From Simmondsia chinensis (taxonomy: Eukaryota; Streptophyta; Magnoliopsida; Caryophyllales; Simmondsiaceae), in NCBI GenBank assembly GCA_018398585.1, contig JAGTTD010000007.1, positions 35,492,911 to 35,556,910 on the forward strand: a stretch of DNA of 64,000 bases, in the 5' to 3' direction. Within the stretch, counting starts at the first letter, position 1; every line of letters starts with the position of its first letter. Below, piece by piece: positions 21,792 through 33,214 of this stretch. The notes beneath the pieces were generated by a model that saw nothing but the letters and a program-made list of their open reading frames with translations, made no database searches and was not told where the DNA came from. Made by a program: the position numbers and the translations under genes.

Positions 21792-23150
21792 TCAAGTTGG
21801 AGCATGCAAGTTCACGATGCCCAACTTGCCGAGAAATGAACCATGTGTCGAACTGCCAAGCGCTTTAGTGAAGATATCCGCTATTTGTCCCCCGGTGTGA
21901 ACATAGGCTGTGGCGATCTCCTTGGATAGCAATTTGTCTCGGACAAAGTGACAGTCAATTTCAATGTGCTTTGTTCTTTCGTGAAACACGAGATTAGAAG
22001 CAATATGGAGAGCTGTCTGATTATCACAAAAAAGCAAAACTGGTTCGTTAGTGGGAACAACAAGATCATTTAACAGTCGACGTAACCAAGTTATTTCACT
22101 AGTTGTGGATGCCATGGATCGGTATTCGGCTTCTGCAGAAGAGCGGGAAGCAACAGTTTGTTTCTTGGATCGCCATGAAATAGGCGCATTACCCAAGAAA
22201 ACAACAAAACCTGTGGTAGACCGTCTGGTGGTGGGACAACCAGCCCAATCTGCATCACAGTAAGCACGGAGTTTAAGATCACAAGCAGATGGAAAAAAAA
22301 CTCCTTGACCCGGAGTCCCTTTCAGATAACGAAGGACCCTCATAACGGCATCAAGATGGGGTACACGAGGATCATGCATGAACTGACTCAAAATGCGAAC
22401 AGCATAACAAATGTCAGGACGAGTGATCGTTAAGTACAGTAACCGCCCTACTAACTGCCTATACTGACTCCCGTCTTCCACGGGCTTGCCTACCCCATCT
22501 ACTAACCCATGATTCTCCACTATCGGTGTAAAAACAGGTTTTGCTCCTAGGAGTCCGGTCTCACTAATAATGTCAAGGGCATATTTTCTTTGACTTAACA
22601 TCAACCCCCTTTTGGAACGAGCGACCTCAATCCCTAAAAAGTACTTTGCTGAACCCAAGTCTTTTATCCCAGATGTTTTATTCAAAACATTTTTGATTTC
22701 TGCAATATGATCCATGTCATTTCCAGTTATAAGGACATCGTCAACATAAATAAGAATAGCAGTGTATGTTGACCCACGCACAAAAGTGAATAAAGAATAG
22801 TCAGCTTGGGATTGTTAAAAACCAAGTTTAATTAAAGTTGAGGAGAATTTCTGATTCCAGTTCCGTGAGGCCTGTTTAAGTCCATAAAGGGACTTACGAA
22901 GGCGACAAACCTTGCCTTCTTGTTTACGCTCAAATCCCTGTGGTAATTTCATGTAAACCTCTTCATCCAAGTCCCCATGAAGAAAAGCGTTATTTACATC
23001 CAATTGTTGAATTATCCAACTACGAGCCGTGGCTATGGCTAAAACGCAACGAACAGTAACGAGTTTAGCTACAGGAGCAAAAGTATCGTGATAGTCTATA
23101 CCTTCTACCTGAGTATAACCCTTTGCAACAAGACGAGCTTGAGCTTATTA
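21792..23150 (-). pseudogene. Copia reverse transcriptase and RNase H
   Basis: RT begins near 23110 with [17 protein letters not shown], then [19 protein letters not shown] (22950-23003) and [11 protein letters not shown]. An in-frame TAA at 22815-22817 interrupts it just before the catalytic ILIYVDDVLITGN (about 22730). The 329-codon frame 21792-22781 continues without a break through SQRKYALDII and RLLYLTITRPDI and the RNase H motifs YCDADWAG, SRSSAEAEYR and HIEIDCHFVRDKL. The RNase H catalytic Asp and Glu are present. One stop codon is the only damage to this half, so it is the best-preserved pol part in the window. Confidence 0.93.
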
Positions 23151-23984
23151 GCATTGGCATTCATCATTTCTTAAAGGGTTCTATTTTTCCTTTCAGCTGT
23201 ACCATTCTGTTGGGGTGTACGGAGAGCTAACAACTCATGAATTATGCCATTACTCTCACAATGTTTTATAAGCAATGTAGTGTCATATTTACCACCTCTA
23301 TCAGACCTAATCCTTTTGATTTTCTGATCTAGTTGATTTTCAACTTCCTTTATATTTTAAGAATATTTCCTCAGCTTCATCTTTGGATCTTAAAAGGTAA
23401 ACTTTATTGTACCTAGAGTATTCATCTACAAACGTGATATAATATCTTTTACCGCCTCTACTAATGGTACTTTTAAGATCACCAAGGTCACTATGTATTA
23501 ATTCGAAAAGACTAGACGTTCTTTCAACTGATTTATTAAAGGGTTTTTTAGGGTGTTTAGCCTCAACACATACTTCACATTTAGTGAAGTTCGTTAGGCT
23601 ACAATTGGGGATTAAACTCATTTGTTTAAATTTTTTAATGGAATTGATATTTGCATGTCCAAGTCTAGCATGCCATAATCCTAACGGCTCAACAATATAA
23701 GCATAAGGAGAACCAGTCTTATTAATCTTGTCAACAAGAACATCCAAAACAAAAAATCCCCCATTACAAAAACCCTTCCCCACATAAGTTGTATTCTTAG
23801 TAATAACTAACTTATCAGACTCAAACGACAGCTGAAAACTAGCTTTGTTTAGAGCACCTGAAACCAAATTCTTATGTAAGTTAGGGACATACAAGACATT
23901 CTGTAAAGAAAGAAATTTTCTAGAACTAAGTTTCAGAAGGACCTTTCCTTTGCCGAGCACTGGGGTTGAACTGGAATTGCCCAT
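23151..23984 (-). pseudogene. Copia integrase, truncated
   Basis: The GAG-pre-integrase/zinc-binding domain shows LWHARLGHANINSIKK and CEVCVEAKHPKK (about 23560-23665). The catalytic core shows ELIHSDLGDLKS and YYITFVDEYSRYNKVYLL. A frame change occurs near 23345-23360, and then RIRSDRGGKYDT and RTPQQNGTAERKNRTL follow (23180-23300). The core ends at the joint near 23150, so the last catalytic glutamate region is present but the C-terminal domain is not. Confidence 0.9.
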
Positions 23985-24020
23985 AAAAACACATTCCCCT
24001 TCGTCAGCTTTTTCAAAATC

Positions 24021-24377
24021 TCAAAACAGGTCCTTGTTGGTGCAGATGTGCCTCGTGGCCCTTGTATCTACTATCCACTCGACCATTTTTCCTAGCATAT
24101 TCACCTCGGAGATCATAGCAACAAACACATTGCCATCCTTGGTGATATTGGCTTGGGAATTATGTTCTTTCAGCTTTCCCGGTCTATACCCCTTCCTACA
24201 GTCCTTTGACATATGCCCAACCACTCCACACGTCCAGCGCATACCTTTGATTCTCTTATGGCTACCGGTGGAATTTGGCGCTGGCCTTTTCCCATGAAAT
24301 TGGCTCTGGCCTTTCCCGGAGCCGCCAGGATGAGAGTTGGAACTCCCCCTTGTTCCACAGTTTCTTATACTTATCAT
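24021..24377 (-). pseudogene. Copia gag zinc knuckle and protease fragment
   Basis: MRWTCGVVGHMSKDC is a zinc knuckle whose first cysteine has become arginine. The protease active site reads VDTRATRHIC, with arginine in place of the conserved glycine of D-T-G, so the protease is expected to be dead. An in-frame stop at 24021-24023 separates it from the rest of the protease (23984 leftwards), which continues in the same frame. Confidence 0.85.
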
Positions 24378-24427
24378 TTTTTCCTACTCTTTTTTGTTCC
24401 ACCAAATTAGCAGCAACGGTGGAGTGT

Positions 24428-25021
24428 TTAGGTGTTTTTTTGGATGACAGTTTTTCGGTTTTGATCTTCTAAATTTATGTGAGAAATCAGTTCCTTTAGC
24501 GTAGAATCTTTCTTTTTATGTTTCAATTGTGCTTTGTAGCTGTCCCAAGAAGGAGGCAATTTTTCAATCAAAAAATTGACTTGAAAAGTGTCACACAATT
24601 TCATTCCTTCACTTAAATTGTCAGCACAAAGATTTTCGTATTCGTGAATCTGATCTAAAATCGGTTTTTCATCATTCATTGAAAACGAAAGCCACCTACT
24701 ACAAACATACTTTTTCGCAGCACTATTATCACACCCATACTTAGCCTTAAGAGCCTCCCGTATCTCCTTAGTTGTTTTCATTTTACTATATGTATGATAC
24801 AGTGACTCTGTAGTATAGTGTAAAAGCATTCCTCTATAAGTGCGGTTATCTTTATCAAAGTCTTTAGTAGAACTAGCCAGTGCCTTGTAAGTTTCAAGTG
24901 CATAATGAACCTCGATTTGTCCTAAATAAAACTCCATTTTATCCGACCACATTTTATAATTTTTTCCATTAAGAGGTTCAGTTTTTGACATATCGGGAAC
25001 AATAATACTAATAGTACTCAT
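24428..25021 (-). CDS. Copia Gag N-terminal region
   Basis: 197 codons starting MSTISIIVPDMSKTEPLNG. The copia gag features LNGKNYKMWSDKMEFYL, TTKEIREALKAKYGC and LSEGMKLCDTFQVNFLIEKL are typical of UBN2-type Gag proteins that form virus-like particles. The frame ends with a stop after VIQKNT, and the zinc knuckle follows in another frame (24377), so Gag is broken at its C-terminal part. Confidence 0.85.
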   Translation of the reverse strand: MSTISIIVPDMSKTEPLNGKNYKMWSDKMEFYLGQIEVHYALETYKALASSTKDFDKDNRTYRGMLLHYTTESLYHTYSKMKTTKEIREALKAKYGCDNSAAKKYVCSRWLSFSMNDEKPILDQIHEYENLCADNLSEGMKLCDTFQVNFLIEKLPPSWDSYKAQLKHKKKDSTLKELISHINLEDQNRKTVIQKNT

Positions 25022-25860
25022 GTTTTCTTAAATGATTTTAGATTGTTGGAGAAATTTTATGATATGACAGAGTAAACTCAGACATCTAGCAAAGAAAGTG
25101 CTACTAAATTAAGCGAGATATTAGCGAGAAAAATAAAATAATAATACTAATAAATTAGTTGAAATCTTCCAGCAAATGCGGTTTACAAAAATTGAAATAG
25201 AAAATTTGACGTAAAATTAGTCAAAAAAAAACAAAAAAACTTAAACGAAAGCAGTGAGTGAAAAAACCAAAACTTATCTGCAAGCGTGAGGTCAAGAATC
25301 AAAGAAGGTCGTTGTGCCGTGGAATTCACCACTACCCTAAAATCGTTTATGCCCCCACTCCGATACAACGGGACTAACCGGCACTCCGATCCCCAGGGTT
25401 AACATGACCTCCACCACAATAGTATACTCTAGAATGGAGGAGTATAACACGTCACAATTGTTGAAAAATTCTTGCTATTTGTAACTGGAAATGTCTGTTT
25501 TTTTTTTTTTTTTTTTCTATTGTGAACGAGAGAGAGAGTGAAAAGTAATGAGAGAGAGAAAAAGTGACTGAGAGATTAGAGAGAGAAAGAAGGAACTGCC
25601 AGCCTTCTTTTTTTTTTTTTTTTTTGCTCATTCTCAAAATAAGTACAATATTTATAAAAGTAAAAGATCGGAATCAAATATCCAAGCAGTTGAGAGATCT
25701 CAGCAGATTGCAAGTCAAACACTTCTTTATAGGAGGTGAGCGTTGCTATAAGCAGTTGAGAAATTCACGGCAACGACTTCAAGATTACAACAATCAAAAT
25801 TTAAATTCAGAATATTAAAGAAAAACGAGTCAGAGAAAATACTGCCACGCCACCCGCGCT
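25022..25860 (-). other. Leader/LTR-like sequence upstream of copia gag
   Basis: No gene seen. It has poly-T runs (about 25499-25517 and 25608-25625), a GA-repeat stretch (25528-25590) and a GC-richer part (25300-25420) that resembles the U5/leader of a copia LTR. I found no TGGTATCAGAGC primer site and no match to the left LTR. The right boundary with segment B is only approximate. Confidence 0.4.
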
Positions 25861-26114
25861 GGTCTGTGTGATTTAATTTTAGTAATTAATTTTACTTTAA
25901 AAAATTTGAAGCACATCTAACATGGGCTAGAGCGATTTGGGAATTTTGGAGGGATCCTAAGAGAGTTTGAGGGAGTTTATTTATTTATTTTTTTTAAACA
26001 TGAGTTTTGAGGAGTATATGATGCTGACTTTGTTGGGAAAAATATAAATTTTTGTTAAAAAAATAAACTCTGATGCCGACTATTGGGTTCACAGTTCTCA
26101 ACTATGGTCACAAC

Positions 26115-26645
26115 TAGGGGTGTAAACGAGCCGAGCCGAGCACCCCCTTGTTCGAACTCGAGTTCGAGCCGAGCTCTTATCGAGCATTTCTAACCCTTGT
26201 TCGAGCTCGGTTCGATAAGGATATAGTGTGTTCAATACTCAGCTCGGCTCGTTAGGCTTATTGAGCTGAGTCGAGCTCGTTATCGAGCCCAAACGTGTTT
26301 AAAGCTGAGCCAAGCTTGCAATCAAGTCGAGCTCATTAACCAGCCGAGATTTTTAAGTTATTATCGAACCATTTTTGAGCTAATACCAACTGTTATCGAG
26401 CTCATAACGAGCCTTTAGTGAGCTGATATCGAGCCCTTTAACGAGCTCTTATCGAGCCCTTATCAAACTGCTCGTGAACATTAGCGAGCCGAGCACCCCC
26501 TTGTTCGAACTTGGCTCGTTAAGCTTATCAAGCCTGCTCGAACTCGGTTTGATAAGCTATCGAGCCCTCCTAATGAACACGAACGAGCCCTAATCGATTT
26601 CTAACACGAGTAGTTTATTGAACGCTCTGTTCGTTTACACCCCTA
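26115..26645. mobile_element. hAT MITE nested in the copia 3' LTR
   Basis: Terminal inverted repeats TAGGGGTGTAAACGA are identical at both ends. The perfect 8-bp target duplication GTCACAAC (26107-26114, 26646-26653) is the hAT signature. The other LTR has the empty site (ATCATAAC, about 33292-33299). The inside is rich in GAGCTC/CGAGCC words and encodes nothing. It is 531 bp long. Confidence 0.97.
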
Positions 26646-27647
26646 GTCACAACAATAGGCACCTATTAGAGCCACGCTTCGTGACACCTCACGCGCGAGA
26701 GTTTTCGGGAATAGGTTTATCTCTATAAACCCTTTGCCGTAATACCGGTTGTTGGGGAGAATTTTAAAAATTTTCCCTAGTGTTATAAAATTTACGCAGC
26801 GGAAGGAGTTTAGAATTCATAATTCCAAACCTAGGGTTGATTCAAAATTCCTAATTTTAAATATACAGATTTAAATTCATAATTTAAATCTACAGATCTA
26901 AATTCTTAATTTAGATCTACAGGCCTTTTACTCTAATACATTTATAATAATACATAAACTTAAAAAGGCATAATAACAGATACTGTAAATAAACAGAAAA
27001 GCGAAAACTAAAAGTGAAGGAAATAAAACATACTTGGATTTGCTCTAAAATAAAAAAAAAAAACCAGAAAGAAATAATAGTCTTCAAAAGAGCACTTGAA
27101 ATAGAGATCCCGCGATCTTCTACGCAATGACCTCGAACTGCCCGGAGGGTGGGCTCCGAAAAATATTAAACTATGGAAAGAAAAATTTCAACGGAAAATA
27201 TTCTCTTCAATTAGGTCTTCGAAATAATTCCACAAACCCAAAATAATTTGTTTTAATTGAATGCCAAACCTCTCAATAGGTACCTCTATTTATAGTTGGC
27301 TACCGGAGCGAAAAATAGGGTAATTTTCGATGTGGAATTTGCCCAGTTAAAATCAAAACACAGCGTATCATTAAAAACCCGCTCAAAACGTCGCGTTTCA
27401 AAACAATAACGCGTGCTTCCTTGGCCTATCTCCACGTGACAAGTGTCTCATGCCTATTGGTCCGCACCCTAAGGCGCGGATCCCTCCCTTTGGACCTCCA
27501 ACGCTTGACACATGTCATGCGCTGGTTGGTCCATCCGCGAAGACGCGAATCGCGGTCTGGGCATGATTTTTTTCCTTTTTTTTTTTTTACTTTGTTTCCT
27601 AAATGTAAAAACTCATCTTATGAATTTTAATTTTTTAAAATTATTTT

Positions 27648-27782
27648 CAACAACAACAACAGTCCCAGTGCCTTGCGGCTCTCGCAATAAGCAGGGTCTA
27701 GGAGGGGTGGATGTACGCAGCCTTACCCCTTCCGAGTGGAAAGGAGGCTGTTTCCGAGGACCCCCAACCTGAAGTGTGTGAC
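27648..27782 (-). mobile_element. Au-type SINE nested in the copia 3' LTR
   Basis: The minus strand reads GGAAACAGCCTCC, GGGGTAAGGCTGCGTACATC, AGACCCTGC, GCCGCAAGGCACTGGGAC and then (TTG)n. The 11-bp duplication AAAATTATTTT is perfect (27637-27647, 27783-27793). The right LTR carries the empty site CAAAATTATTTTA near 34225. Confidence 0.95.
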
Positions 27783-28989
27783 AAAATTATTTTATTTATA
27801 ATTTTTATTTTTTATTCATCTTATGAATAGTATTTGACAAAATTAATTTACCCATCTCATGGATAAATAATTCATCTCATGAATTCTTTAATGTTTTTTG
27901 ATGAAAATAAATACAGAGGCTTGCGCAGGGACCTCATGGACAATTTAAATCTAGCTCCAAATGTGTTAAATTAATCATCTCATAAAATAATTTAATTACC
28001 ATTTAATAAGACTTAATTCTACTAAATAAATCTCACTGCACTCCAGACTTAAACCATTTATTCAATATCTCTCTAATAGACTGTATTGATGATAACAACC
28101 TCTCCACTAGATGTCCATGACAAAGGATAAATATAACCACTACCATTATCCTTTTCACAGCTTCTTCATTAGTTACCGCCCCCCCCTTCACTGAATAATT
28201 CATTTGTACTTGAACATATTCATAGTTTAAATTCCAAATGTCAAACACTTGGAATACTTTGGCCAAACTTTCCGAACTATTCAAATATTTGCGAATCAAC
28301 TAAGGGAACATCTGTATCTCATAAGAGACTGTAGATTCCCTATTGAATATCTGATCCTTGTCACACTTTATGCCGCTACCCAGTGTACGTGGGAATTCAG
28401 TCATGCGTTTAGACCTTACTTATAGTACACCAAAGTAACTAACGCTCCATGCACATATCCAGAATACCCTTATGATTTAGAGTCATCGTTCAAACAGTAT
28501 AACGTGAATCACTCATCTCCGATAGTAGTCTAGAAATAAGTAACCCACATGGTCTAACTCACTGTGTCAATCTTATTAAACACACCAACCCAACACTTTT
28601 GGATCTCCATCCACATGACCAAGATAAGTCATCTAAAGTGTCACGTTATAGTCTTAGCATACAATTGGTCCAAACTTATCTTCGACTACGAGCCTTTCAA
28701 ACAACAATTCATACCATTTGTTCAAAGTCTATCTGTGGCTTAGTCTCATAAACCACTTAGCATAAATATGTAAATTGTAGTATGAGGACTACACCCATCT
28801 CATGGATGTCTCCCAAAAGAAAATCGCATGCAGTATAAATGCTCGCTTACACAAATTTAACTAGGAAACGACTGAGACTTCAATTTTATTTATTAATTAA
28901 ATAATATATTCAGAATAAATCTGGATTTCAGGATACTATTCCTAACAATTTTTCACTTGTCCTAAATCCAATTTATTACAAAGTCCATA

Positions 28990-29930
28990 CTCACCTCTTT
29001 TAAGTTTGAACCAAAGGTCTACTGAGCCTAACCCTTAGTGAGCACAATTACTCTATTGTGAAGTCAGTAGTACAATACTGCATGACATTCCTCTCACTAA
29101 CGGCTCTCATTCCAAGGTTAAAGATATGCTTAGATGCCGAACGTCTATCATATGTATTTGAGTAGAAGTCTTAAAACCAACTAGAACTAGCTCATCACTT
29201 TGAAAGATCAGCATATAATCTCTAGTCATTCTTAAGTACTAGAGAAAATGCTTCATTGCCACCTAGTGCATCGGACCCAAGTTAGACTAACACCTGCTTA
29301 CTATACCACAGCATAGCAAATGTCTGGTCTCATTCATAGCATGGCATACATGATGCTCTCACTGGCAAAGCATATGGAATATTCCTCAGCTATTCCTCCT
29401 CTTGAGGTGCCATAGAACACTGCTTTAAAGAGAAAAAGGGACTCAATGCCTGAAAGGTAAAAAAACCTTTCTTAGAGTCCTTCATGCAATACTTTGACCA
29501 TATTTTGTCAATATAAGTGGCTAGAGAAAGACTCAACATTCTACTCTTACAACCTTACAAAAGCTTAATCCTAAGAGTAGAGTTGGCTTCTCCCATATCC
29601 TTCATATTGAGCTTTTTTGACAATCAAATTTTTACAGCTAATGACACTCCTACATCATTCCTAATGAGTAGTATATTGTTGACATATAATACCAAGAAAG
29701 TCACTACTTTCTCTTATTGTCGCTTGTACAAGCATGGTTCGTTCAACCAATTGGTCAAAACTATAGGACTTAATTGCTTCATTGTGGCTAAAAGGATCAG
29801 ATTCAATGCCATGGTCAACCATTAAGGCTTCCGCTATGAACTTGTCAGGTGTCCTGACAATCCTCCCACTACACCTAAGCTTTCATGTACCTGGAACATT
29901 CTCATTCCTATTAGTAGGTGCATCTAATGC
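28990..29930 (-). pseudogene. Copia RT/RNase H remnant of the large element
   Basis: Heavily decayed. Near 29840-29930 the linker reads LRCSGRIVRTPDK, like the VRRSGRIVRQP motif before copia RT. The 5' RT part continues to about 29500. Near 29320-29460 an RNase H-side piece resembles the copia SLMYAMLCTRPDICYAV region in broken form. Many stops and frame changes. No YVDD box is readable. Confidence 0.65.
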
Positions 29931-30419
29931 ATCCACTATGTCTTAAGTTGTGTCTAGCTGTTCACAATTATTATTATTTCCTTTTTAATGCTATTTTGTT
30001 TTTGCTTTTATAGTTTACTTGCAAAATTCTTCTCTAAGTATTTCACATTGTTCACGTATATAAGGAGAACAACATAAATAAATCATAAACACATGTTCCA
30101 TAGTAAATAAAAATTTTATTTCTTATAATGAAGGTTTACAACCATATTCAAACCACATAAATCAAATTTCTGTCCAATGTAGGTACAAATCAATAAGAAC
30201 TTTTAAGAAGCAAAAATAAAACTCTAATACTAAAATCTAAGCTATCACTTCCTACTACTAAGACTGCTACTCTTGTACCGCCTTCAGCTGTCAGGTACAG
30301 CTCCCATCATGTAGCCTCCTGGTTGGCCTGAGCCCCTATAACATATTACAGACTTGGTTAGTTGAACTCGAGTCCACACACTAGGAATTTGATGGACTCT
30401 CAACTACACAAGACTCAAA

Positions 30420-31140
30420 TCAGTGAGATATCAACATACCTTCACCAGATGGTTTAGCAATCTTTGCAGGAAGAGTGGCCATGTACTTTATGCAGTTTCT
30501 CTTCCAGTGGCCCATCTTTTGGCAAAAGTAACACTTTCCTTTTGCTGGGCTTTTGTTAGGATTAGTCGCTATATTAGCAACCTTGCCTTTCCCTTTCTTT
30601 CCAGTCAGTCCCTCATTGAGCTTGCTCCCACTAGCCCTTGATACCTGAGTCAAGTGGACACTCCCCTTGGCTCGCATAACACCCTCTGCTATCTGTAGCT
30701 TTTCATCACCTTAGGCAATGAATAATCCTTATTAGTCATTGTATAGTTGAGCCTGAACTGAGTAAAAGAGCTGGACAGAGAGCTGAAGATGATGTCCTGT
30801 TCAGACTGACTATCAATCTTAGCACCTAAAATCTCCGACTCAGACAAGCACGTCATCATTTTCATGATGTGCTCCTGAACTAGCGGCCCTTCCGACTTCC
30901 TCATGTTTAAGAGCTTCCTCATCAACTCTTGCCTTGCTGCCCAATCTTGACCACCAAACATTTCATTTAAATGTTTGATCATCTCAGCTGCTATTTCCAT
31001 CTCAAGCATCTGATGCTTGAGCACATTGGTCATAGAGTCCAAAATGTAGCATCTGGCTAACTCATTAGCCTTATTCTAGCGTTCATAACGCTCTTTAATA
31101 GCAACTGCAGAATTATTATTGGGCACCATAGGTCAAGCTT
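30420..31140 (-). pseudogene. Copia gag remnant of the large element
   Basis: Two frames. 30689-31042 shows AAEMIKHLNEMFGGQ, LLNMRKSEGPLVQEHIMKMM and SSSFTQFRLNY, which is UBN2-type copia Gag. 30420-30677 shows the zinc knuckle CYFCQKMGHWKRNC (CX2CX4HX4C) after a lysine-rich part. A stop or frame change separates them at about 30680. Upstream, to 31140, gag-like codons continue with stops. Confidence 0.85.
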
Positions 31141-31849
31141 CAGTGAGAACAAACTTATAACCCTCATGTATTAATACTATGTCTGGTTTATTTTTCAGGT
31201 GAAGTAATTCGGTCCAGTTAAGGCATTATCTTTGAGAATTGTGTGAAGTGCACCAGTGGGAGCCATTTTAAAAACTGTAAATGCAAATAAATGTGTAATC
31301 ATCTTATTAGAGTCATATACAATGCAGTGATATGTATTCTTTCAATTTAGCATACACAATAAGTCAGATATTCACCAAACTGTACTATCTTGCATACAAT
31401 GATGACCCAAACACACCACTCCTAACTCCCCGACAGCGGGGTCGCACGAAGCTAGTTCGGGTGAGAACTATTCTCAATTAACTTGTTTTCTTGTAACTCT
31501 TACTAAACATGATTAACTCACCACTTTACCTTAGTCTCTAACATGACACAACAGAGCTCCTCGGGGAGGCTAATGTACCACGCTAGTCAAGTGTAAACTA
31601 TTGCCTAAACCTCCATACAAATACACGAAATACTCCATGGTAGCGTGGTCGCATTGCTTCTTTGTACTTCGGTTTATCCCAACAAAAGTCTAACCCTGTA
31701 ATCTGTAAACCGACATCCTCTGTAGGGAGGTCTATCGATCTACTATACTGCTAGATCGGTAATGAAGACCGTGAGGTTACAACAATTGAAACCTCGCTCC
31801 CACTTGATTTTTATAACTAATAGTTTTTTAATTAACTTGCATTTATAAC

Positions 31850-32490
31850 CCGGATTATCTCATAACCCCTTTTAGAATCTCATTCTAAAATTAACCAAAA
31901 TTAATTAATTAATTAATTCAAAACATTATTGTTTTAAAATATCGATTATCTCATAATCTTGCTTTAGAATTTCATTCTAAACTTACTCAATAAAATTAAT
32001 TAATTAATTTTACTTTTGAGAACGGTACCATAGAATATCTCATAACCTATTATTTAGAATCCCATTCTAAAAATTAAATAAATTAATATATTTTTTATTT
32101 AAAATAATACCAAAATTTAGATTATCTTATAATCTATTTTTAGAATCTAATTCTAAAATTAAATTAATTAACAAAATTAATTTTATTTAAAATCAGTAAT
32201 GTCTTAAAATTTAGACTATCACATAGTCTACTTTAGAATCTCATTCTAAGAGTTAAATAAGCTTAGACTATCACATGGTCTAGTTTATAATCTTATTGTA
32301 AAATTTAATTAATAAAATTTAACTTTTATTTTAAAAATAAAGTTAACGATTTAGACTATCTTATAGTCTATTTTAGAATTTTATTCTAAGACTAATTTAA
32401 AAATAACTTTTATTTAAAAATAATACTGATTCACAACTTAGATTATCATATAATTTAATTTAGAATCTCAATCTAAAAGAAAATTAATTA
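31850..32490. repeat. Tandem array 1 in the copia leader
   Basis: About seven diverged units of roughly 80-110 bp. Each has GATTATCTCATAATCT-like and TTTAGAATCTCATTCTAAAA-like blocks followed by ATTAATTAATT. The block TAGAATCTCATTCTA is itself nearly palindromic. It lies between the primer site and gag in element orientation. Confidence 0.8.
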
Positions 32491-32574
32491 ATAAAATGAT
32501 TAATTAACATTTTTTTTATTTTTTTGGTGCTGACGTCAGGGCCATGTCAGTGCTGACATTGTCAGAAAAAAATA

Positions 32575-32735
32575 TTTAATTTAAAATTAATTTAATCTAG
32601 TCTTATTCGATCAATTTTATCCGATTTCATAAAATTAATTGAATCTAATCTCATTAGATCCGCTTTATCCAATTTTGTAAAAATTAATTGAATCTAATCT
32701 TATTAGATTAATTTTATCTGATTTTACAAATCTTA
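32575..32735. repeat. Tandem array 2 in the copia leader
   Basis: Three units of about 48-50 bp, each with AATTGAATCTAATCTTATTAG and TTTTATCCGATTT-like blocks ending in a short A run. Confidence 0.75.
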
Positions 32736-32819
32736 ACCAAATGATCATTGTTTCATAATAAAGATCATGTAATCCCGAATTTATAGGTCGTTAGATCTGA
32801 ATTAACGATTAATTCTGTA

Positions 32820-33100
32820 ACGATTTAAACAATTTAAATGGTCACTATAAGCAACCTAGTTAACTATTAAATCTTTTAATCGAATTAAACAGTTTAAATC
32901 GATACTTAAAATAACCTAGTTAACTATTAACTCTTTTAACTGATTTAAATAATTTTAATCGATACTTTGAATAACCTAGTTAACTATTAACTCCTTTAAT
33001 TCATCAATGATTTAAATAATTTAAATTTTTACTTTATATAATCCGATTAACAATTAATTCATTAACCATTTAATTAATTTAAATCATTACTTTAAATAAT
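32820..33100. repeat. Tandem array 3 in the copia leader
   Basis: Four to five units of 60 bp, each with AACCTAGTTAACTATTAA and GATTTAAATAATTTAAAT blocks. The array is next to the primer-binding site (33201-33212). Confidence 0.8.
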
Positions 33101-33200
33101 CTTTCTTCTTAATAAAATCTCTATTTTATTAAATCACAAATCTATTTTTTTGGATCTTATTATACCTAGTCATATATATTATGAATATAATCAGAGGCTG

Positions 33201-33212
33201 GCTCTGATACTA
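33201..33212 (-). promoter_or_regulatory. Primer-binding site of the large copia element
   Basis: The minus strand TAGTATCAGAGC has one mismatch to the initiator tRNA-Met site TGGTATCAGAGC and lies 2 bp from the LTR edge. Confidence 0.85.
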
Positions 33213-33214
33213 AT

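Larger units (their letters stand above)
21424..25860 (-). mobile_element. Ty1/copia remnant, probably composite
   Basis: From right to left: leader, gag, zinc knuckle, protease, integrase, then RT and RNase H and a left LTR. The copia order (integrase before RT) is kept. Integrase stops near 23150 and joins RT directly, with the integrase C-terminus and RT N-terminus missing. The left LTR (21424-21784) has no counterpart on the right, and no primer site is seen before gag. This can be one element with a large deletion, or two different copia elements joined. It is inserted in BAHD copy A after GGAAC, and the gene's N-terminus is not found on its right side. Confidence 0.85.
26031..28947 (-). 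repeat. 3' LTR of the large copia element
   Basis: TGTTGGG to CCTAACA on the plus strand. 2917 bp, including a MITE plus target duplication (539 bp) and a SINE. The adjoining internal sequence, minus strand ACAAGTGAAAAATTG, is the polypurine tract in degraded form. A short open frame at 28033-28299 inside it (YVQVQMNYSVKGG) recurs in the other LTR but has no known domain. Confidence 0.93.

Noticed and set aside
28033..28299. Open frame conserved in both copies of a large repeat (also 34559-34741)
   Set aside because: Conservation is explained by the two being LTRs of one element; no domain and no coding pattern.
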